From Bacteroidota bacterium (GTDB lineage Bacteria; Bacteroidota; Bacteroidia; Chitinophagales; Chitinophagaceae): DNA of 44,449 bases. Below the pieces are notes generated by a model that ran no database searches, was not told the origin of the DNA, and saw only the letters and a list, made by a program, of their open reading frames with translations. The position numbers and the translations under genes are program-made. Every line of letters begins with the position of its first letter. The first letter of the stretch is position 1. This document shows positions 24,827-33,227 of the stretch, piece after piece. The stretch lies in assembly GCA_018971025.1 (NCBI GenBank), contig JAGWVE010000011.1, positions 1 to 44,449 of the forward strand, given 5' to 3'.

Positions 24827-26170
24827 ATGCAATCGAAACAAAAATTAAACTTATTTAGCTTCACCATGATTGTGGTAGGCCTTGTAATTGGGATGGGGAT
24901 TTTTAGAACAGCAGCTACCAGTGCTAAAGATGCCATTGAACCTTCTGTGTATTTTACGGCATGGATTGTAGGTGGATTGGTTGCTATGTGTGGTGCGCTA
25001 ACCTATGCAGAAATTGGAAGTCGTTATCCGGTAACGGGTGGTTACTATAAAGTATTTTCATACGCGTATCATCCAAGTATTGCTTTTGCTATCAACTGTA
25101 TTATTTTAATTAGCAACGCGGCTAGTTTAAGTGGGGTAGCGCTTATTGGTAGTGGATATATTGCTAAATTATTTCCGGGACATAGCTGGTCTGATATTGA
25201 TAAAGCACTTTTAAGTGTGGCTGCTATTTTAGTTTTTTATTTTATCAATTTGAGGGGCTTAAAAATGAGTGCGCGTGCGCAAAATATGCTCATGCTCATA
25301 AAAATCACGATGATTGTGGTTATCATTGCAGCACTATTTTTCCCGCATGAAACCCTTTTGCATGCTGCGTCTGCGCCGGCTCAAGCTGCTACGAATATGA
25401 GCTGGATTCAAAGCTTTGGGATTAGTTTAATTGCAGTTTCATTTACCTATGGTGGTTATCAGCAAACCATCAATTTTGGTAACGAAGTAGATCGCCCTTC
25501 GCAAACCATACCCAAAGGAATTTTTATTGGCATCACCATTATTATTGTACTCTATTTACTTGCCAATTTTAGTTACTACATGATTATTGGTTTTGATAAT
25601 ATGAAAGGTGAACGGGAAATTGCATATGTGCTGATTCAAAAAACATTTGGTGAAAAAGCGGCTGGAATTTTTTCTTTCTTTTTATTTTTTGGTGTACTAG
25701 CATATGTGAATGCGCTGCTCATGAGTAACCCAAGGGTAATGTATGCAATGAGTGCCGAAGGAACGCTCCCTGTCGTATTTTCTAAACAAGATAAAAAAAC
25801 GGACGTACTGGTATTTTCGTTAACCATTTTTGCGGCCGTATGTATTGTTATTTTATTTTTTGCTCAAACCTTTGAGAAGATTTTAAATTTCACCATCTTT
25901 TTAGATTCCTTTGGCATGGTGGCGTCAAGCGCAGCAATTTTTAAGCTGCGCAGTAAAACCAAGCACTTAGATGGTACGGGCATATTTAAAATGAAATTAT
26001 TTCCATTCATTCCGCTGTTTTTTATAGCCAATTATTTGTTTGTGGGTATCAGTATAGCCATGCAAACCCCAGAAACAGCAGCGGTAGGTGTTGCGGTATT
26101 GGCTGCATTTATGGTACTCTATTTTGCCACAGCTAGGTACCGAAAATCGGGTCTCGAGGCTGCTGAATAG
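24827..26170 (+). CDS. APC-superfamily amino-acid permease
   Basis: A 447-aa inner-membrane transporter with about 12 hydrophobic helices. The first helix carries the APC signature VIGMGIF, with the unwound Gly-rich segment that binds the substrate amine. It is followed by WIVGGLVAMCGALTYAEIGSRYP, the typical helix 2 to loop block. Helix 6 has SFTYGGYQQTINFGNEVDRP, again standard. It probably imports or exchanges amino acids by proton symport or antiport; the substrate cannot be read from sequence. It is a single gene, divergent from the riboswitch-controlled receptor and followed by the TolC gene 105 bp later. Confidence 0.92.
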   Translation: MQSKQKLNLFSFTMIVVGLVIGMGIFRTAATSAKDAIEPSVYFTAWIVGGLVAMCGALTYAEIGSRYPVTGGYYKVFSYAYHPSIAFAINCIILISNAASLSGVALIGSGYIAKLFPGHSWSDIDKALLSVAAILVFYFINLRGLKMSARAQNMLMLIKITMIVVIIAALFFPHETLLHAASAPAQAATNMSWIQSFGISLIAVSFTYGGYQQTINFGNEVDRPSQTIPKGIFIGITIIIVLYLLANFSYYMIIGFDNMKGEREIAYVLIQKTFGEKAAGIFSFFLFFGVLAYVNALLMSNPRVMYAMSAEGTLPVVFSKQDKKTDVLVFSLTIFAAVCIVILFFAQTFEKILNFTIFLDSFGMVASSAAIFKLRSKTKHLDGTGIFKMKLFPFIPLFFIANYLFVGISIAMQTPETAAVGVAVLAAFMVLYFATARYRKSGLEAAE

Positions 26171-26260
26171 AGAAATTCACCCTTCATAACACATAAATTG
26201 CCAAAATACCCCCTTTCTTTCCGTCTGTCTAAATTTTAAGGCAAAGGGCATCGAAAGCAT

Positions 26261-26268
26261 TATTTTTG
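26261..26268 (+). promoter_or_regulatory. -7 box for the tolC-adaptor operon
   Basis: TATTTTTG is an exact TAnnTTTG match, followed by CAGTTCT and the ATG at 26276, leaving a leader of only a few bases. Confidence 0.5.
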
Positions 26269-26275
26269 CAGTTCT

Positions 26276-27736
26276 ATGAAATCATTATTTACCCTCCTTG
26301 CTGCCTTTGTGGTATTACAGGCACAGGCTCAAACAGAAAAGTGGGACCTCAAACGTTGTGTAGAATATGCAATTGAACACAACATATCTGTTAAACAAGC
26401 AGATATTCAGGCCCGAATAGCAGCTGTACAGGCAAAACAGTCCAAATTAGCCGTTTACCCTTCGGTATCCGGAAGTTCTGGACTAGGTATGCGTTTTGGT
26501 AGATCTATTGACCCTACCACCAACGCTTTCTCGACAACGCAGTTTTTATACCAAAACTTTGGCCTTTCGGGAGGCATGCAATTATATAACTATGGTAGTT
26601 TAAAAAATTCGGCTACGGTTGCCGATTTAAACGCAAAAGCGGCCCTTACCGACGTTGATAAAATTGCCAATGACATCTCTTTAAGTGTGGCTAATTTTTA
26701 CTTAACAGTACTTGCTGCTGCTGAGCAAGTTAAAATTACACAAGTACAAATTGGACAAACATTAACGCAACTTGAAATTACTAAAAAGCGCGTAGATGCT
26801 GGTGCATTACCTGAATTGAATTTAGCTGAAATTCAAGTGCAGCTTGCTTCTGACAGTAGTAACTATATTGCTGCTTATACCGGTTATGAGCAAAATATTT
26901 TGAATTTACAGGGTTTATTAAATCTCGATCCTGCTGTTCCATTTGAAGTAGCTACCCCAAATATTAATACCATTCCTATTCCTAGTTTTGCTGAATTACA
27001 ACCTGCCATGGTATATGAGATGGCGCTTGGTACACAGCCCCTACAAAAAGCAAATGCCATTCGTTTAGAAGCTGCAAAAAAATCGGTGATGGTTGCAAAA
27101 GCGCAACAATATCCAACATTAAGTGTGGGTGGTAATTTGGCTTCTAACTTTTCAAATTCTTTCAAAAAAACGACGGGTGCTAGCTTTTTAGGCTACGGTC
27201 CAGCAGTACCAGGATACGATTCAAAAGTGTCTATTGCAGGCCAAGACTATTATGTGCAAAGCCCGATGTATAAAATCAATCAAACCAACCGAAACATCAG
27301 TGAAATATGGGATGGTTGGTCTAAACAATTAAGCAACAACTTTGGACAAAATATTGGGTTTAACTTGTCTATTCCCATTTTTAGTGCTGGACAAGCAAAA
27401 GCGTCATATCAGCGTGCTAACCTCAATGTAAAAAATGTAGAATTACAAAAAGAGCAAGCAGACATTACCTTAAAGCAAAACATTTATACCGCCTACAACA
27501 ACGCTACTGCTGCATTGCAAAAATTAAATGCAAGTACCAAAGCTGTTGAAACAGCGCAAAAAGCATACGACTTTGCATCAAAAAGATATGAAGTAGGCTT
27601 ATTAAGTTCGCTGGATTTAATTACCAATCAAAATAATTTGTTGCGTGCTAAAGTGCAACAACTAAGTAACCAATATGATTATATTTTTAAAATGAAAGTG
27701 CTCGAATTTTATAAAGGTCAAGGCATTAAATTTTAA
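26276..27736 (+). CDS. TolC-family outer-membrane efflux channel
   Basis: A 486-aa protein with a signal peptide (MKSLFTLLAAFVVLQAQAQ). Two related halves each contain long alpha-helical hairpins rich in Ala, Gln and Leu (for example around residues 120-215 and 370-475), the plan of the TolC trimeric channel-tunnel. The N-terminal WDLKRCVEYAIEHN block is typical of Bacteroidota TolC proteins. A longer insertion in the second half, around 295-345 (Gly/Tyr/Ser-rich), probably forms an extracellular or equatorial element. It is 42 bp before the adaptor gene, so the two form an export pair. Confidence 0.94.
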   Translation: MKSLFTLLAAFVVLQAQAQTEKWDLKRCVEYAIEHNISVKQADIQARIAAVQAKQSKLAVYPSVSGSSGLGMRFGRSIDPTTNAFSTTQFLYQNFGLSGGMQLYNYGSLKNSATVADLNAKAALTDVDKIANDISLSVANFYLTVLAAAEQVKITQVQIGQTLTQLEITKKRVDAGALPELNLAEIQVQLASDSSNYIAAYTGYEQNILNLQGLLNLDPAVPFEVATPNINTIPIPSFAELQPAMVYEMALGTQPLQKANAIRLEAAKKSVMVAKAQQYPTLSVGGNLASNFSNSFKKTTGASFLGYGPAVPGYDSKVSIAGQDYYVQSPMYKINQTNRNISEIWDGWSKQLSNNFGQNIGFNLSIPIFSAGQAKASYQRANLNVKNVELQKEQADITLKQNIYTAYNNATAALQKLNASTKAVETAQKAYDFASKRYEVGLLSSLDLITNQNNLLRAKVQQLSNQYDYIFKMKVLEFYKGQGIKF

Positions 27737-27778
27737 TTGAACATCATCCATTTTTAAAAAAGTTTGAAATAGAATATC

Positions 27779-29152
27779 ATGAATAAAAAATTACTTTGGA
27801 CAATCATCGCACTTGTTGTTTTAATTGTTTTGTTTGTATCGCTTAAAAAAGCAGGTGTTATTGGAAAAGAAGACGGCCTTACCGTTTCTGCCGAAAAAGC
27901 AACCATGCGCACCATTATTGAAACCGTTAATGCAAGTGGTAAAGTATATCCAGAAATAGAAGTAAAAGTAAGCCCAGACATTAGTGGAGAAATTGTAGAG
28001 TTAAATGTAAACGAAGGCGATAGCGTTACTAAGGGTCAAGTGTTGGCGCGTATTTACGCAGACATTTATTCTACACAACGTGATCAGGTGGCAGCAGGTG
28101 TAAACCAAGCGCGTGCGCAATTAGCTAATTCATCTGCTAGTATTTTAGGCCTTAAAGCAACGCTTGAAAATGCAAAGCAAGTGTTTGAGCGTCAGCAAAA
28201 ATTATACAACGACAAAGTAACTTCTCGTCAAGAATTTGAACAAGCGCAACAGGCGTACAGAACTGCAGAAGCCAATTACAATGGCGCTAGAGAAGGCCTT
28301 AAAGGCACACAGGCTGCAATTAGTGGCGCAGAGGCGCAATTAGCCCGTGCCAATAAAGATTTATCAAGAACAACACTTGTAGCGCCCATGAACGGTATCA
28401 TTAGTTTGCTTGCTGTAAAAAAAGGAGAGCGTGTTGTAGGTACTGCGCAAATGGCGGGTACAGAAATGATGCGTGTAGCAGACATGCGTAGCATCGAAAT
28501 TAGAGTTGACGTAGGTGAAAATGATATTCCTAAAGTAAAAATTGGGGATACGGCTGTGGTAGAAGTAGATGCCTATACCAACAGAAAATTTAAAGGACTT
28601 GTATACAAAATTGCCAACCCAATTACATCAGCTGCCGCAGCAGCAGGAGGTGGTTCAGAGGTAACAAACTATAAAGTACATATTCGTTTATTGCAAAGTA
28701 GCTATCAAGATTTAATTGTTGCCGGCAACAGCTTTCCTTTTAGACCAGGAATGAGTGCGAGCGCGGATATTCAAACCAAAACAAAAGTGAATGTTTTATC
28801 GGTTCCTTTAAATGCAGTAACGACAAGAGACAAAACAGAAGCTAAAGCCGGCGTAAGTGCGGGTAAAGAAGAGAAAAAAGAAGAAGCTGCTCCAGCCTCT
28901 GATAAAAAGTCTTTAGAAGCCGACGATACGGAAGAAGTTGTATTTGTGCTACAAAAAGATAACCGTGTCAAAAAAGTAAAAGTAAAAACGGATATCCAAG
29001 ATCTAAATTATATTGAAGTTGTTACAGGCATTAAAGCCGGCGACCAGGTTATAACCGGCCCTTATAATACGGTAAGTAAGCTCATCAAAGACAGTAGCCT
29101 TGTAAAAGTAGTAAGCAAGGATAAACTCTTTGAAGAGAAGAAAAAAGACTAG
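27779..29152 (+). CDS. Periplasmic adaptor (membrane fusion) protein, MacA/HlyD type
   Basis: A 457-aa protein with an N-terminal membrane anchor (about residues 5-22). It has a lipoyl/barrel-sandwich half motif (VKVSPDISGEIVELNVNEGD), a long coiled-coil hairpin (about 95-190), the second lipoyl half (TTLVAPMNGIISLLAVKKGE) and beta-barrel and membrane-proximal domains. These adaptors join a TolC channel to an inner-membrane pump. A charged Lys/Glu/Ala-rich insert at about 350-385 interrupts the last domain. The pump gene expected next (MacB-like ABC or RND) is absent; gpsA follows, after a likely weak terminator. Confidence 0.93.
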   Translation: MNKKLLWTIIALVVLIVLFVSLKKAGVIGKEDGLTVSAEKATMRTIIETVNASGKVYPEIEVKVSPDISGEIVELNVNEGDSVTKGQVLARIYADIYSTQRDQVAAGVNQARAQLANSSASILGLKATLENAKQVFERQQKLYNDKVTSRQEFEQAQQAYRTAEANYNGAREGLKGTQAAISGAEAQLARANKDLSRTTLVAPMNGIISLLAVKKGERVVGTAQMAGTEMMRVADMRSIEIRVDVGENDIPKVKIGDTAVVEVDAYTNRKFKGLVYKIANPITSAAAAAGGGSEVTNYKVHIRLLQSSYQDLIVAGNSFPFRPGMSASADIQTKTKVNVLSVPLNAVTTRDKTEAKAGVSAGKEEKKEEAAPASDKKSLEADDTEEVVFVLQKDNRVKKVKVKTDIQDLNYIEVVTGIKAGDQVITGPYNTVSKLIKDSSLVKVVSKDKLFEEKKKD

Positions 29153-29172
29153 GATTTTGAATAAAAAATCCT
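29151..29172 (+). terminator. Possible weak terminator after the adaptor gene
   Basis: AGGATTTT and AAAATCCT are separated by six bases and overlap the stop codon. The stem is AT-rich and only a short T-run follows, so termination strength is doubtful. Confidence 0.4.
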
Positions 29173-29176
29173 TTCG

Positions 29177-29184
29177 TATGTTTG
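29177..29184 (+). promoter_or_regulatory. -7 box for gpsA
   Basis: TATGTTTG is an exact TAnnTTTG match, with a TTTG 17 bp upstream (29156-29159). The gpsA ATG is 25 bases downstream. Confidence 0.5.
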
Positions 29185-29209
29185 TGGTTGAATCATAATT
29201 TAGAACAAC

Positions 29210-30220
29210 ATGCGTTTTGGAATTATTGGAAGTGGAAGTTGGGCAACGGCGCTTGCTAAAATCTTAACGGATAACGGCAATGCTATTCATTGGTGGGTTA
29301 GAAATTCCGACACTATCCAGTACATTCAAAAACGAAAGCACAATCCACATTATTTAAGCGCCGCTTATTTTAACCAAGCACAACTTCAGTTAACGGATAA
29401 TGTGCAGGAGCTTGTGGCCGCTGTTGATGTAATTGTTGTGGCAGTACCGTCTGCGTATGTGAGTTCTATTTTTGACGGCATCGATACGAGTGCATTACAA
29501 GAAAAAAAAATTGTATCTGCTGTAAAAGGCATTTTGCCAGATCATAATGTGCTCCTCAATCAATACCTGCACACCAAATTTAATTTTCCACTCGATCAAT
29601 ATTTTACATTACTAGGCCCTTGTCATGCCGAAGAAGTGGCCTCCGAAAAATTGTCTTATTTAACTTTTTCTGGCACCACGCAACAAGCAGCGCAGGAAAT
29701 TGCTGCACATTTTAACTCTGATTATATTAATACGGTTGTCAATACGGACATCTACGGTTCGCAGTTTGCTTCCGTATTAAAAAATATATATGCACTGGGT
29801 GCTGGTATTGCACACGGTCTCGAATACGGCGATAATTTTTTAAGCGTTTATATTGCCAATTGTGCCAATGAAATGGCCAATTTTTTAAAAAAATGCGATC
29901 ACTGTGAAGGCGCCGCTAAAACAAATGTTGTTCCTAATTATAATGCTTCCGTGTACTTAGGCGACTTACTTGTTACCTGTTATTCGTTGTATAGTAGGAA
30001 CCGAACTTTTGGCAACATGATTGGAAAAGGCTACTCCGTTAAAGCGGCCCAGCTCGAATTAAACATGGTTGCAGAAGGATACAATGCTAGTAAATGTATT
30101 TTTGAAATCAATGAGCAGTATGGTGCTGAAATGCCTATCGCTACTGCTATTTATCAAATTTTGTGGAAGCATGTACACGCTGCCAATGGGTTTTCTGAAA
30201 TAGAAAAAATACTCCTGTAA
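29210..30220 (+). CDS. gpsA: Glycerol-3-phosphate dehydrogenase [NAD(P)+]
   Basis: A 336-aa cytoplasmic enzyme that reduces dihydroxyacetone phosphate to sn-glycerol-3-phosphate, the backbone for phospholipids. The N-terminal nucleotide motif is GSGSWATALA (residues 7-16), where the family usually has Gly at the sixth position. The inter-domain block LLGPCHAEEVA corresponds to the usual GPSFAxE/GPSHAEE motif. The catalytic lysine region SVLKNIYALGAGIAHGL is intact. Length is standard. It has its own promoter and ends 11 bp from the convergent hemW. Confidence 0.95.
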   Translation: MRFGIIGSGSWATALAKILTDNGNAIHWWVRNSDTIQYIQKRKHNPHYLSAAYFNQAQLQLTDNVQELVAAVDVIVVAVPSAYVSSIFDGIDTSALQEKKIVSAVKGILPDHNVLLNQYLHTKFNFPLDQYFTLLGPCHAEEVASEKLSYLTFSGTTQQAAQEIAAHFNSDYINTVVNTDIYGSQFASVLKNIYALGAGIAHGLEYGDNFLSVYIANCANEMANFLKKCDHCEGAAKTNVVPNYNASVYLGDLLVTCYSLYSRNRTFGNMIGKGYSVKAAQLELNMVAEGYNASKCIFEINEQYGAEMPIATAIYQILWKHVHAANGFSEIEKILL

Positions 30221-30231
30221 TTTTTTTGCTG

Positions 30232-31365
30232 TTACACTTCAAAAAAATCTGCGGCGATGCCGTCTAAAAAAAACTTCCCTTGTTGCGTTACTTTCAAATT
30301 ATTATTTTGTTCTAGTAGTTGTCCTTTTTGAATAAAATGCGCCGCAACTTTTTTGGTTTTATCAAGTGTGCTTTCGCCAAATTTTTCCAGTACATAATCA
30401 TAAGAACAACCTTCGATGGTTCTAAGTGATGTCATCATGTATTCGTTGTACTGGGTTCTTTCAGATAATATTTCTGATTCAAAGGGAACGATATTATTTT
30501 CAATACTATTAATATAAAGTGCATTGTTTGCAATATTCCACTGTCTCGTATTGCCTGTAAATGAATGTGCCGATGGACCAATTCCTAGGTATTTTTTTTG
30601 TTGCCAGTAGCTGGTGTTGTGTTTGCTCCTAAAGCCAGGCAAAGAAAAATTAGAAAACTCATATTGCTCATATCCAGCCTGCATTGTACGCTCCGTTAGG
30701 ATGTCAAAATGCGTCGCTTGTTTGGCTGTATCAATGTCTTCTTTTTCACCTTTTTGTATCAGTGTACTGAGCGCTGTTTTGGGTTCAACAGTTAATGCAT
30801 AACAGGATAGATGTTGAACTTCTAATGCAACGGCCGTATCAATATTTTGAATCCAATTTTCATCCGTAAGTGTTGGTATACCATATATGAGGTCTATCGA
30901 TATATTAGTTATGCCAACTTCTTTGGCAATTTTGATGGCATCAACGGCAGCCGCAGACCTATGTGCGCGGTTCATCCAAATAAGATCTTCGTCTATAAAC
31001 GACTGCACACCCATACTAAGTCTATTAATTCCTATGGATTTAAATGCTAAAAGTTTTTGGAGGCTTATATCGTCTGGGTTGGCTTCTAATGTTATTTCTG
31101 CATGTACGTCTACTTTAAAATGTTGCTTGATCGTAGTTAGTATTTGTGCTGTAGCATCAGCAGGTAGGAGTGATGGTGTGCCACCTCCAAAATAAATGGT
31201 TTCAATCACCAAATTTGGATCTTCAAAAAAATCTTGTTGTAAGTCTATTTCTCTGCAAATAGCAAGCACCATTTTGTCCAATAACGCGGTAGATGCACTA
31301 AAATGAAAATTACAATAGTGGCAAGCTTGTTTGCAGAAAGGAATATGAATGTAAATGCCTGCCAT
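30232..31365 (-). CDS. hemW: Radical SAM heme chaperone HemW
   Basis: A 377-aa radical SAM protein. The cluster motif is C11-x3-C15-x2-C18, in the context HIPFCKQACHYCNFHF. The SAM-binding GGG motif follows as YFGGGTPSLL. The rest shows the HemW order: EANPD, the NRLSMGVQSF block, IDLIYGIPT and the C-terminal winged segment. The short length and the sequence around the cysteines favour HemW, which delivers heme to hemoproteins, over the coproporphyrinogen dehydrogenase HemN. A -7 box lies 16 bases upstream (31382-31389). It is divergent from the DUF4271-hemD pair. Confidence 0.92.
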   Translation of the reverse strand: MAGIYIHIPFCKQACHYCNFHFSASTALLDKMVLAICREIDLQQDFFEDPNLVIETIYFGGGTPSLLPADATAQILTTIKQHFKVDVHAEITLEANPDDISLQKLLAFKSIGINRLSMGVQSFIDEDLIWMNRAHRSAAAVDAIKIAKEVGITNISIDLIYGIPTLTDENWIQNIDTAVALEVQHLSCYALTVEPKTALSTLIQKGEKEDIDTAKQATHFDILTERTMQAGYEQYEFSNFSLPGFRSKHNTSYWQQKKYLGIGPSAHSFTGNTRQWNIANNALYINSIENNIVPFESEILSERTQYNEYMMTSLRTIEGCSYDYVLEKFGESTLDKTKKVAAHFIQKGQLLEQNNNLKVTQQGKFFLDGIAADFFEV

Positions 31366-31381
31366 GTAAATGTTTATGTTG

Positions 31382-31389
31382 CAAATCTA
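31382..31389 (-). promoter_or_regulatory. -7 box for hemW
   Basis: The minus strand reads TAGATTTG, an exact TAnnTTTG match, 16 bases before the hemW ATG. Confidence 0.5.
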
Positions 31390-31432
31390 CCAAATAGTTG
31401 CTAGGATGCCGTTGATGTTAGGCGAAGCTCCT

Positions 31433-31440
31433 TATTTTTG
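31433..31440 (+). promoter_or_regulatory. -7 box almost touching the DUF4271 ATG
   Basis: TATTTTTG is an exact TAnnTTTG match with only 5 bases (TAACC) before the ATG at 31446. This is the same spacing as at 11630-11643 and suggests a leaderless or nearly leaderless transcript. Confidence 0.5.
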
Positions 31441-31445
31441 TAACC

Positions 31446-32393
31446 ATGAAGGCCCGTCGTTCTCTTTTTTTATACATGCTTGCCCCATTACTTTTATTGG
31501 GTACTGGCCTTTTGGCAAAGCAAAAGCCTGACACAACGACTGTAAAAGACACTTCACTTTTGCAAACATCCATTGATTCTGCCTACATCGATAGTGTAAA
31601 AAGAGCAGCTGACTCGCTTGTTATGCTACAGAAAAAAAAGCAGATACGCGACACTACATCGTATCGTAAGTTCATGACGCATCCTTTTTTGCCCATGCAA
31701 ACAAAACCCTCATTTAGAATTAATGAGCTGCACATAACTCCCAATTTTGATGGTCGCTTTTATTTACTCATGGGGATGCTTTTCTTTTTAGCATTTATTA
31801 AGGTTACGTTTCCTAAGTATTTTTCCAATGTTTTCCAGCTCATATTTCAAAGTCCCGTCAGACAAAAGCAAACCAGAGAGCAGCTCCAGCAAAATAATTT
31901 AGCCTCTCTTTTTAGTAATATTTTATTTATTGGGAACGCCTCTATTTTTGTTTCACTGCTTGCTGTAAAAAATGGATGGGTAGACCTATCGCTCTATACC
32001 TGCATTGCTTACAGTGCTTTAGGGTTTTCGGGCTTATACCTTTTCAAATATTTATTTTTATGGTTTTCAGGTTGGCTATTTGGCCAAACAGAGGCCATCG
32101 GTAATTATAGCTTTATTGTGTTTTTAACCAATAAAGTGATGGGCGTTTTTTTAATTCCCGCCATATTACTTTTGGCCTTTTCACCAGCTGCTGTTCAAGA
32201 TTTAGCCTATAATGGAGCAATAATCATCATCATAATCTTATTTGTATACAGGTATCTTGTTTCTTTCTCGATCATAAGAGCATCTTTGAAGGTGAGCGCC
32301 TTCCATTTTTTCTTGTACCTTTGCGCCTGCGAAGTACTTCCCATGTTTGTTTTATATAAACTAATGATGGATTTTATTAGCGGAACTTTTTAA
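31446..32393 (+). CDS. DUF4271 membrane protein
   Basis: A 315-aa protein. An N-terminal hydrophobic signal or anchor (about residues 7-23) is followed by a periplasmic Asp/Ser/Lys-rich stretch (about 25-95). The C-terminal two thirds contain about seven membrane helices, which fits the DUF4271 family of Bacteroidota. Function is unknown. It lies immediately before hemD (26-bp gap), an arrangement I recall as common in related genomes. A link to porphyrin or envelope metabolism is guesswork. The next gene may have its own promoter box, overlapping this gene's stop codon. Confidence 0.82.
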   Translation: MKARRSLFLYMLAPLLLLGTGLLAKQKPDTTTVKDTSLLQTSIDSAYIDSVKRAADSLVMLQKKKQIRDTTSYRKFMTHPFLPMQTKPSFRINELHITPNFDGRFYLLMGMLFFLAFIKVTFPKYFSNVFQLIFQSPVRQKQTREQLQQNNLASLFSNILFIGNASIFVSLLAVKNGWVDLSLYTCIAYSALGFSGLYLFKYLFLWFSGWLFGQTEAIGNYSFIVFLTNKVMGVFLIPAILLLAFSPAAVQDLAYNGAIIIIIILFVYRYLVSFSIIRASLKVSAFHFFLYLCACEVLPMFVLYKLMMDFISGTF

Positions 32394-32398
32394 CTTTG
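32391..32398 (+). promoter_or_regulatory. Internal -7 box before hemD
   Basis: TAACTTTG is an exact TAnnTTTG match whose TAA is the stop codon of the DUF4271 gene. The hemD ATG is 20 bases downstream, so hemD may be transcribed separately. Confidence 0.4.
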
Positions 32399-32418
32399 CA
32401 CAACCTTAGATAAGTAGC

Positions 32419-33222
32419 ATGGCAAAAACAGGATCAAAGACGGCAACAACTGTTAAGGCGGTCGCTCCAAAGCGTATTTTAATTTCTCAGCCAAAACCGG
32501 AAAGTGATAAGTCTCCTTATTATGATTTAGAACGCAAATACCAGGTAGAACTGGTGTTTCATCCATTTATTAAATTAGATGGTATTCCTGCTAAAGAGTT
32601 CAGAAAACAAAAAATTGATATCGCAACTTACACAGGTGTGATTTTTACAAGCCGAAACGCCATTGATCATTTCTTTCGCACCGCAGAGGAGATGAAAGTT
32701 TCTATAGGTCAAGACACTAAATATTTTTGTATTACAGAAGCGGTTGCGCTATATCTTCAAAAATTTATTTTATACCGAAAGCGTAAAGTATTTTACGGTG
32801 CAGATGGCACAAGTAAAAGCATGCTAGACGTCATTAATAAACATAAGGAGAACGAAAAGTTCATGTATGTGTGTAGTGAAAATCAGCAGGATAATGATAT
32901 ATGCGGTTGGCTTAAATTACACAAATGTAATTTTGATTTAGCTTTTATGTACCGCAGTATTAGCAATGATATTACACCATTGTTTGCAAAAAAAGGCTTC
33001 GATATCATTTGCTTTTTTACCCCTAGCGGCGTAAAAAGTTTATTTGATAATTTCCCTGATTTCAAACAAAATAAAACGGTTATTGGTGCATTTGGAAGCA
33101 ATACTTCTAAAGCTGTCGAAGATGCCAAACTTCGTTTGGATATTAAAGCGCCGGCTCCACAACGACCAAGTTTAGTGGCAGCACTTGATCACTATTTACA
33201 ATCGCTAGTCGCAAAAAAATAA
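32419..33222 (+). CDS. hemD: Uroporphyrinogen-III synthase
   Basis: A 267-aa protein of the HEM4 fold. It cyclises hydroxymethylbilane to uroporphyrinogen III in tetrapyrrole synthesis. The N-terminal Lys/Thr/Ala extension (about 18 residues) is followed by [20 protein letters not shown]. Then come the first-domain block [16 protein letters not shown] and the second-domain block [20 protein letters not shown], with [16 protein letters not shown] near the end. These correspond to the two alpha/beta domains and conserved Ser/Thr turns. Sequence conservation in this family is low, which limits certainty. It is 5 bp before the YyaL-like gene. Confidence 0.85.
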   Translation: MAKTGSKTATTVKAVAPKRILISQPKPESDKSPYYDLERKYQVELVFHPFIKLDGIPAKEFRKQKIDIATYTGVIFTSRNAIDHFFRTAEEMKVSIGQDTKYFCITEAVALYLQKFILYRKRKVFYGADGTSKSMLDVINKHKENEKFMYVCSENQQDNDICGWLKLHKCNFDLAFMYRSISNDITPLFAKKGFDIICFFTPSGVKSLFDNFPDFKQNKTVIGAFGSNTSKAVEDAKLRLDIKAPAPQRPSLVAALDHYLQSLVAKK

Positions 33223-33227
33223 TCTTT

